The notes under the pieces: model-generated
Databases searched by the model: none
The model's input: the letters and a program-made list of their open reading frames with translations, nothing else
Told to the model about the DNA's origin: nothing
In this document: positions 57,039 to 64,000 of the stretch, piece by piece
How positions within the stretch are numbered: position 1 is the first letter of the stretch
Layout of the letters: every line of letters begins with the position of its first letter
NCBI RefSeq assembly: GCF_014696225.1
Contig: NZ_JACJPV010000002.1
Coordinates: 1 to 64,000, forward strand
DNA from: Anabaena sp. FACHB-1237
GTDB lineage: Bacteria; Cyanobacteriota; Cyanobacteriia; Cyanobacteriales; Nostocaceae
Reading direction: 5' to 3'
DNA: 64,000 bases
Position numbers and translations under genes: made by a program

Positions 57039-57716
57039 TTAATATTCAATTCCTGCTTGTGCTTTTACTCCTTGATCCCGAAAAGGATGCTTAACTAAAG
57101 TCATTTCTGTAACTAAATCTGCTTTTTCAATTAATGCTGGTGGTGCGCCTCTTCCTGTTAAAATAATATGTTGATCTAGTGTTTTTTTCTCTAAACCTGA
57201 TAATACGTCTTCTATTTGTAAATAACCCAATTTTAAAGCAATATTAATTTCATCTAGTAGCACAAGTTTAAAATCTGGATTTTGAATATATTCTAAAGAT
57301 TTTGCCCAAGCGATCGCGGCTTTATCTAAATCTCGATCTCTGTCTTGAGTTTCCCAAGTAAAACCTTCTCCCATAGCGTGAAATTCTATTTGATCTTGCC
57401 AATGACTAAAAGCCAGTTTTTCTGAAGGTTCCCATGCACCTTTAATAAATTGTATAATAGCAACTTTATAACCATGTCCTAATGATCTTAATACCATTCC
57501 TAATGCAGCAGTGGTTTTACCTTTGCCGTTACCAGTATTCACAATAATTAAACCTTTTTCTGGTATAGCAGCAGCGATGCGTTTATCTTGTATTTCTTTG
57601 CGACGCTGCATTTTTTTTTGATATTGTTCATCATTAAGAGATGATGCCATGACTTGATCAATTAATTTGGTAATTTCTTGATCAGAATTTAATTGTATTT
57701 CGGTGTTTTTTTCCAT
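57039..57716 (-). CDS. cobO: Cob(I)yrinic acid a,c-diamide adenosyltransferase
   Basis: 225 residues. P-loop 'NTGNGKGKTT' (60-69), 'IQFIKGAWEPSEK' (about 93-105) and 'LLDEINIALKLGYL' (about 158-171) are the BtuR/CobO family signatures. The enzyme adenosylates the corrinoid ring in coenzyme B12 synthesis and salvage; no other cob genes are near, so it is an isolated member of the pathway. A helical N-terminal extension of about 50 residues is usual. Confidence 0.93.
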   Translation of the reverse strand: MEKNTEIQLNSDQEITKLIDQVMASSLNDEQYQKKMQRRKEIQDKRIAAAIPEKGLIIVNTGNGKGKTTAALGMVLRSLGHGYKVAIIQFIKGAWEPSEKLAFSHWQDQIEFHAMGEGFTWETQDRDRDLDKAAIAWAKSLEYIQNPDFKLVLLDEINIALKLGYLQIEDVLSGLEKKTLDQHIILTGRGAPPALIEKADLVTEMTLVKHPFRDQGVKAQAGIEY

Positions 57717-57963
57717 ATTCAGACAATTGCTAATTGTAGAATTTTTTTGATTTTTGTGTTTATTACTGATTGAATATTTCTTAAGTTTACCTTAATTTTT
57801 CTTTTAAATTGTCATATTTGATCATCTTAATGCTAAATTAATACTAACAACTACAGGACATTCCATCTACATTAGGTACACTATGAACATAGCAAGATGC
57901 CTGTGTTACAAGGGTTTTATCATTAACATCTGTACCTCATAATAACGGAAACTGCTGTATTAT

Positions 57964-58117
57964 AGGACTTACGCAAATGTCACACTAAAAAATCTGTTGT
58001 AAGGTGCATCAGATATCAACAATTTGGTTATTTACATGATTTATAATTTATACTGTCTGACGTGGTTGGTGAGCTTGTGGAACCACACCCTACCAATGTA
58101 CCAGTTGCTTAAGTCTT
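57964..58117. repeat. Composite inverted repeat GGACTTACGCAA, long copy
   Basis: 154 bp, arms AGGACTTACGCAAATGTCACA / ATGTACCAGTTGCTTAAGTCTT, with a second, inner pair AGGTGCATCAGATATC / CTGTCTGACGTGG, i.e. the GGTGCGTCAGATA repeat nested in the GGACTTACGCAA element. Confidence 0.6.
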
Positions 58118-58126
58118 GCATTACTC

Positions 58127-58159
58127 AGATCCCTAACTTCTTAAAGAAGTCGGGGATCT
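58127..58159. terminator. Hairpin after the SDR gene
   Basis: AGATCCCTAACTTCTT / AAGAAGTCGGGGATCT, 33 bp with two mismatches in the stem, 32 bp after the SDR stop. Dispersed hairpin family member. Confidence 0.5.
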
Positions 58160-58190
58160 CAATTTATTTTTGTAATACTATTTAAACATT

Positions 58191-58886
58191 TTAAGCATTG
58201 CCATAGACCGGAACTACCGCACCACTAATATCCTTACCAGCGTCAGAAACTAAAAAACAAATAACTTGGCCGATAGACTCAGGTTTTACCCATTTATCAG
58301 CGTTTTCTGATCCCATTCCTTGTCGGTTAGTGGGAGTATCAATGATGCTAGGAATAATAGTATTAGCAGTGATATTTCTGCCTTTAGTTTCATTAGCGAT
58401 CGCTTTTGTTAAAGCAATAACACCAGCTTTAGCTGCGGAATAAGCGGCTAAATTTCCTGAGGGTTCAAGACCAGCACGAGATCCAATAGTGATAATTCTA
58501 CCATAGCCATCTTCTAACATTTTTCTCAGACTATATTTACAAGTTAAAAAAGTAGTATTTAAGTTTAAGTTAAATTGTTTTTGCCAACTTTCAAAACTAT
58601 ATTCATGAGTTTTTCCCATATCAAAACCACCGACTAAATGAATTAGTATATCTACTTTTCCCATACTGCTAATTAATTCTTCCACTGATTTTTCATCTTC
58701 TAAATTAGCAGGAACAAAATGTATTCTAGCAAAATCAGCAGGTACAATAATTCCTTTTAACTTTTCCACATCTTGAGGTTGACGGTAAGGAATAGTTACA
58801 TCTGCACCTTGTGCAACAACCACAGGTGTTACTCCTAAACCTAATCCACCAGTTCCACCTGTTAATAAAACTTTCTTGCCTTTCAT
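58191..58886 (-). CDS. Short-chain dehydrogenase/reductase
   Basis: 231 residues. Rossmann motif 'TGGTGGLG' (9-16), 'HLVGG' in place of NNAG (about 83-87), catalytic Ser-Tyr-Lys in 'GSRAGLEPSGNLAAYSAAKAG' split over residues about 132-152. Classical SDR size. 'LIHLVGGFDMGKTHEYS' suggests the branch often annotated as 3-oxoacyl-ACP reductase-like or QDPR-like; the substrate cannot be inferred. Transcribed alone. Confidence 0.88.
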   Translation of the reverse strand: MKGKKVLLTGGTGGLGLGVTPVVVAQGADVTIPYRQPQDVEKLKGIIVPADFARIHFVPANLEDEKSVEELISSMGKVDILIHLVGGFDMGKTHEYSFESWQKQFNLNLNTTFLTCKYSLRKMLEDGYGRIITIGSRAGLEPSGNLAAYSAAKAGVIALTKAIANETKGRNITANTIIPSIIDTPTNRQGMGSENADKWVKPESIGQVICFLVSDAGKDISGAVVPVYGNA

Positions 58887-58976
58887 CTTAACACATACTC
58901 CTGTAATTTGTCAGTTGTCGCTTGCAATTTGTAATTTATAATTGTCTATTCCATATTTCCTATTTTCTAATATTTC

Positions 58977-59099
58977 AGGACTTACGCAACTGACACATTA
59001 GTCAGGTACTTCAGATAGCATAAATCATGTCAATAAACAGATTCTTAATATCTGACGCTCCCCATAACAGATTTTTGCTGTGACACTTGCGTAGGTCCT
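58977..59099. repeat. Composite inverted repeat GGACTTACGCAACTGACACA, best copy
   Basis: 123 bp, arms AGGACTTACGCAACTGACAC / GTGACACTTGCGTAGGTCCT, inner pair CTTCAGATA / TATCTGACG. Strong arms make it the reference copy for this family. It lies between trxA and the SDR gene. Confidence 0.7.
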
Positions 59100-59103
59100 A
59101 TAT

Positions 59104-59421
59104 TTACAAAAATTTTTGGAGATGTTGAATTAATTGTGGTGCTTGCATCACACCTTCAATTTTATCTACAGGTTCACCTTTTTTAAATAATACTAAAGTT
59201 GGTAAAGCTGTAATTTCATACTGACTAGCTAATTGAGAGTATTTTTCTGTGTCAATTTTAACAATGCGTAAACGGTCTTTCAATTGTAAATTCACCTGTT
59301 CTAAAATGGGAGTCATCATTTGACAAGGACCACACCATTCTGCATAAAAATCTACTAATACTGGTACATCGGCACCAGATAGCATTTCTTCAAAGCTGTT
59401 AAATTGTTTTTTGACTGTCAT
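59104..59421 (-). CDS. trxA: Thioredoxin
   Basis: 105 residues. Active site 'EWCGPCQ' (Cys31-Cys34 region) and cis-Pro in 'ITALPTL' are intact; no membrane helix. A cytoplasmic dithiol reductase for metabolic enzymes. The stop lies five bases from a composite repeat, the start 94 bp from a hairpin at 59515. Confidence 0.93.
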   Translation of the reverse strand: MTVKKQFNSFEEMLSGADVPVLVDFYAEWCGPCQMMTPILEQVNLQLKDRLRIVKIDTEKYSQLASQYEITALPTLVLFKKGEPVDKIEGVMQAPQLIQHLQKFL

Positions 59422-59514
59422 AGGTTAAACCCCTGTTTTTTACGGTTTATTGTTATGGTAGTTCTTAAAATTTAAAACTCGTGTAACTTTATATTATTTT
59501 ATATTTGAGAGATA

Positions 59515-59540
59515 ACCCGACTTCTTCAAGAAGTCGGGGA
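59515..59540. repeat. Dispersed hairpin upstream of fabG
   Basis: ACCCGACTTCTT / AAGAAGTCGGGG, in the 156-bp space between the divergent trxA and fabG starts, thus in the fabG leader and not at a gene end. Confidence 0.55.
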
Positions 59541-59577
59541 TCTACATCTACACCAGTTTTAGAGTGAGAAAAATTCC

Positions 59578-60318
59578 ATGAGTTTATTAAAAGATCAAGT
59601 AGCAATTGTCACCGGAGCATCCAGAGGTATTGGTAGAGCGATCGCCCTACAACTTGCTGAACAAGGGGCAAAAGTAGTGGTTAACTATGCCAGTTCCAGT
59701 ACATCCGCAGATCAAGTAGTAGCTAATATTACAGAAAATGGTGGAGAAGCGATCGCTATTCAAGCAGATGTTTCTCAACCGGATCAAGTAGATACATTGA
59801 TTAGTGGAACAATGGATAAGTTTAAACGGATTGATATATTAGTTAATAATGCTGGTATCACTCGTGACACATTATTGTTGAGAATGAAATTAGAAGAATG
59901 GCAAGCAGTAATAGACCTAAACTTAACAGGTGTATTTTTATGTACAAAAGCCGTCAGTAAAATCATGTTGAAACAAAAATCTGGGAGAATCATCAATATA
60001 GCCTCTGTAGCAGGACAGATGGGCAACCCAGGACAAGCAAACTACAGTGCAGCCAAAGCAGGGGTAATAGGTTTTACCAAAACCGTAGCCAAGGAACTAT
60101 CATCACGGGGAATAACAGTGAATGCTGTTGCACCAGGTTTTATTACTACAGACATGACCAGCGATATAAAAGCCGAGGGCATATTACAATTTATTCCCTT
60201 GGGGCGTTTTGGTCGGCCAGAAGAAATAGCGGGCATGGTGCGCTTTCTAGCAGCCGATCCAGCAGCATCTTATATTACCGGACAAGTTTTTAATGTAGAT
60301 GGGGGGATGGTGATGTAG
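59578..60318 (+). CDS. fabG: 3-oxoacyl-[acyl-carrier-protein] reductase
   Basis: 246 residues, the FabG length. 'GASRGIGRAIA' (13-23) binds NADPH, 'NNAGIT' (about 89-94), catalytic Ser-Tyr-Lys in 'IASVAGQMGNPGQANYSAAK' split over about 141-160, and 'TGQVFNVDGGMVM' at the C-terminus is characteristic of FabG. It reduces beta-ketoacyl-ACP in fatty acid synthesis. It is not part of the PKS cluster 5 kb away. Confidence 0.92.
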   Translation: MSLLKDQVAIVTGASRGIGRAIALQLAEQGAKVVVNYASSSTSADQVVANITENGGEAIAIQADVSQPDQVDTLISGTMDKFKRIDILVNNAGITRDTLLLRMKLEEWQAVIDLNLTGVFLCTKAVSKIMLKQKSGRIINIASVAGQMGNPGQANYSAAKAGVIGFTKTVAKELSSRGITVNAVAPGFITTDMTSDIKAEGILQFIPLGRFGRPEEIAGMVRFLAADPAASYITGQVFNVDGGMVM

Positions 60319-60377
60319 GGAGTCGGGAGTTGGGAGTTGGGTACAGAGTGCAAATGCTTTATTCTTTGCTCTTTGTT

Positions 60378-60409
60378 CTGACTCCTGGATATCCTGACTC
60401 CTGGATATC
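60378..60409. repeat. 16-bp tandem duplication
   Basis: Two adjacent exact copies of CTGACTCCTGGATATC between the convergent fabG and wecA-like stops. Confidence 0.7.
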
Positions 60410-61507
60410 TTAACTGCTGACTTCCGCTTTATGAGTCCTATGTTTATGCCATACCGTAAAGCCCAACAGTAAAATAATACTACTGGCAGATCCCAACATC
60501 ACAGAAAATGTCATACCTTGAACTTTCATTGCTAAAAGATTACAAATCAAAGTAATAAACCATAATGTAAAAGCCGCACGACGTTGAGAAAAACCCCAAG
60601 CCAATAAACGATGATGCAAATGGTCTTTTCCTGGTGTACTCAATGGGTTTTTACCTGCCAGCAAACGACGAATAAATACTTGAGTGGTATCTAATACTGG
60701 TAAAAGCAGAAATAAAACGGTAGGTATAAGCGAGTAAACAGTATTTTGTTGTAATTTACCTAAAATACTAGTAGCTGCTAAAACGTATCCTAAAAAGTAT
60801 GCACCAGCATCACCCATAATAATACGTGAAGGGTGAAAATTATGGCGCAAAAACCCTAATGCAGCCCCTCCTAAAGCAGCTAATACTAAGGTAGCAGCAG
60901 CACGGTTATCAAATTGGGCAGATACTCCCAATAAACTAATAGCAGTAATGAAACTGATCCCACCTGCTAACCCATCCATGCCATCCATCAAATTAATAGC
61001 ATTGGTAATACCTACTACCCATAATACCGTTATGGCCATAGATAAAAAAGAATCTATAGGTGTGCCAAAGACAAATTTAATACTAATACCACTGCCTACT
61101 AACAATAAAGCAGTTGTTACCTGACTACATAATCTTACAGAAGGAGGTAGACCAAATTGATCATCAATAAAACCTACTAAAACCAATATTGAACCGCCAA
61201 GTAAAATAGCTAAGACTTGAGCTAAAACACTTTGAATTTCAATAGGACGCAGGAGACAAGCAAAAACCATAGCGGCAATAACTCCGGCATAAATGGCTAA
61301 ACCTCCAGCATTAGGTAAAGGTTCTTTGTTCAGTCTCCGAGCGTTAGGTTGATCAGCCCATCCCACTTTTAACGCGAATTTGCGAATGGTGGGAATTAAG
61401 CGCCAAGTGACAACCCACGCTAGAAAAAATGTAAATACTACCGCTAACCAGCCCGTACCGCCAGGATCAGCGATACCAAGGGACTTAAGGGAGTTTTCTA
61501 AGTTCAT
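60410..61507 (-). CDS. WecA/TagO-like polyprenyl-phosphate GlcNAc-1-phosphate transferase
   Basis: 365 residues with about 11 membrane helices. Family motifs: 'DQPNARRLNKEPLPNAGGLA' (about 52-71), 'DDQFGLPP' (about 118-125), 'NAINLMDGMDGLAGG' (about 171-185, catalytic Asp) and 'DHLHHRLLAWGFSQRRA' (about 296-312, His-rich loop that marks the GlcNAc-using WecA branch rather than MraY). It transfers a sugar-1-phosphate to undecaprenyl phosphate at the plasma membrane, the first step of O-antigen, exopolysaccharide or wall-polymer synthesis. Confidence 0.88.
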   Translation of the reverse strand: MNLENSLKSLGIADPGGTGWLAVVFTFFLAWVVTWRLIPTIRKFALKVGWADQPNARRLNKEPLPNAGGLAIYAGVIAAMVFACLLRPIEIQSVLAQVLAILLGGSILVLVGFIDDQFGLPPSVRLCSQVTTALLLVGSGISIKFVFGTPIDSFLSMAITVLWVVGITNAINLMDGMDGLAGGISFITAISLLGVSAQFDNRAAATLVLAALGGAALGFLRHNFHPSRIIMGDAGAYFLGYVLAATSILGKLQQNTVYSLIPTVLFLLLPVLDTTQVFIRRLLAGKNPLSTPGKDHLHHRLLAWGFSQRRAAFTLWFITLICNLLAMKVQGMTFSVMLGSASSIILLLGFTVWHKHRTHKAEVSS

Positions 61508-61580
61508 CTCCCACCACCATGATGAATTTTGAATTGTTTGAATTGAAAAAACATAAGTCTCAAGTGTAATCTTAATAAAT

Positions 61581-61608
61581 TTGACATTCTATTTGCTAAT
61601 CTTATATT
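61581..61608 (+). promoter_or_regulatory. Sigma-A type promoter of groEL
   Basis: TTGACA (61581-61586) and TATATT (61603-61608) with a 16-base spacer, placed just before the CIRCE element and 70 bp before the groEL start. Confidence 0.7.
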
Positions 61609-61618
61609 GGAAATACTC

Positions 61619-61645
61619 TTAGCACTCTTGGCTAGTGAGTGCTAA
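61619..61645 (+). promoter_or_regulatory. CIRCE operator (HrcA binding site)
   Basis: TTAGCACTC - nine bases - GAGTGCTAA, a perfect match to the CIRCE consensus. It overlaps the expected transcription start, so HrcA binding would block initiation under normal conditions and release on heat shock. Confidence 0.97.
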
Positions 61646-61659
61646 ATTATGTAATGTAA

Positions 61660-63360
<1,701 letters not shown>

Positions 63361-63552
63361 TTACCACTTATAACTGATTATTACTGATGAGGGTGTGTTA
63401 TGGCTTGGGCTGTAATGCACCCTGTACCATTTGATTCAATTTTTGTAAGAAGTTGGGGATATAGAATGATTCTATGGTAAAATTGGATTAAGTAAATATG
63501 TTTACCTGAATAAAAGCTTTGTTGTTTGTAATGTAATCAGGAGGATAAGGCA

Positions 63553-64000
63553 ATGACAACAACTCTTACCATGTCTTCCCTCTATGCTAAAATCTCCCAT
63601 TTAGGTTTAAACCAAGACTATGTAAGAAAAAACGGTTTACCAAGTTGGTGGAATGATGAACTTAATGATCAACCCCTAGCTGTATTAGAAGGTGCTGGTT
63701 ACATTGCCAATAACCTTAATCTTGACTTGAAATCGTTGTTGATTGCTGAAGAAGAAATTAGGTTTAATTCTCCTCCTCCTACTAAGTTTAAACAGCATAA
63801 TAACCAAAATAAAGATCATCCTTATATCGCTCAAGCTTTGGCTAGTCGAGTAGCTGAACTAATTGCATTAGGTACAGAGGTTTATTTTACACCTTTACCT
63901 GTCAATGTTCATCAAATTAGAAGAGAAATTTTAACAAGTCATACAACAGTTAATTTAATATCTTTACTAGAATATTGTTGGAGTCAAGGAATTGTTATTG
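63553..64000 (+). CDS. Partial gene, probable ImmA/IrrE-type regulator or metallopeptidase
   Basis: 149 codons to the window edge, no stop. ATG 63553 follows AGGAGG (63539-63544). The N-terminus 'YAKISHLGLNQDYVRKNGLPSWW' is helical and resembles the XRE-like head of cyanobacterial proteins that end in an ImmA/IrrE (HExxH) peptidase domain, but that domain would be beyond the edge, so the call is by resemblance only. Confidence 0.45.
   Translation, partial: MTTTLTMSSLYAKISHLGLNQDYVRKNGLPSWWNDELNDQPLAVLEGAGYIANNLNLDLKSLLIAEEEIRFNSPPPTKFKQHNNQNKDHPYIAQALASRVAELIALGTEVYFTPLPVNVHQIRREILTSHTTVNLISLLEYCWSQGIVI

Larger units (their letters stand above)
57717..58190. other. Intergenic region with composite repeats
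   Basis: 474 bp between two minus-strand genes. It contains a long composite inverted repeat (57964-58117) and a hairpin (58127-58159). Bases 57717-57960 show no gene. Confidence 0.6.

Noticed and set aside
57717..57960. Small RNA or tRNA gene in the gap
   Set aside because: No cloverleaf, no promoter-terminator pair; only repeats further right.
59578..60318. FabG as part of the polyketide cluster
   Set aside because: Separated by psb28, dtd, cobO and others on mixed strands; it looks like the housekeeping copy.

Overview
The window is a piece of an AT-rich cyanobacterial chromosome, most likely from a filamentous Nostocales genus of the Anabaena/Dolichospermum/Cylindrospermum type. The evidence is photosystem II genes (psb30, psb28), pcxA, txlA, a monocistronic CIRCE-controlled groEL, many HIP1 octamers (GCGATCGC), and abundant short palindromic repeats typical of these genomes. 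No rRNA, tRNA, CRISPR array or prophage was recognised.

Layout. 1-9.3 kb: housekeeping genes (GerMN-domain protein, D-Ala-D-Ala dipeptidase, TspO, Era, an orphan HlyD-type adaptor, purQ, purS, txlA) separated by mobile-element debris: two IS200/IS605 tnpA/right-end remnants, a tnpB N-terminal remnant, two copies of a 100-bp MITE with TA target duplications, and a broken alpha/beta-hydrolase. 9.36-15.7 kb: a two-gene unit of overlapping large signalling ATPases, the second a 1677-residue TPR/STAND/membrane/14-WD40 protein. 15.7-29.3 kb: DUF2330 and RnfD-like pair, Uma2 nuclease, mltA, pcxA, an AddB/UvrD-like ATPase, maf, a CDF metal exporter, a YkgJ protein, psb30 and recJ.

29.4-54.7 kb: a 24-kb polyketide gene cluster on the minus strand, read from 53236 down to 29405: fatty acyl-AMP ligase, free ACP, an AurF/CylC-type dimetal-carboxylate enzyme with the full set of seven metal ligands, a KS-ACAD-ACP protein whose acyltransferase is missing, KS-AT-DH-KR-ACP, KS-AT-DH-MT-KR-ACP, and a terminal KS-AT-TE with no ACP. 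A divergent JmjC/cupin_8 Fe(II)/2-oxoglutarate-type oxygenase lies at the upstream end. The inferred logic is: activate a fatty acid, load it on the ACP, functionalise (perhaps chlorinate) an unactivated carbon, desaturate on a KS-ACAD-ACP protein, extend with malonyl units including one C-methylation, and release by thioesterase. I do not recognise this as a named pathway. Two AT segments in it are identical over 1052 bp except for one base, indicating recent gene conversion.

54.8-64 kb: psb28, dtd, a His-rich CobW GTPase, cobO, two SDR enzymes (one FabG), thioredoxin, a WecA-like transferase, groEL with promoter and CIRCE, and the start of a probable ImmA/IrrE-type protein cut by the window edge.
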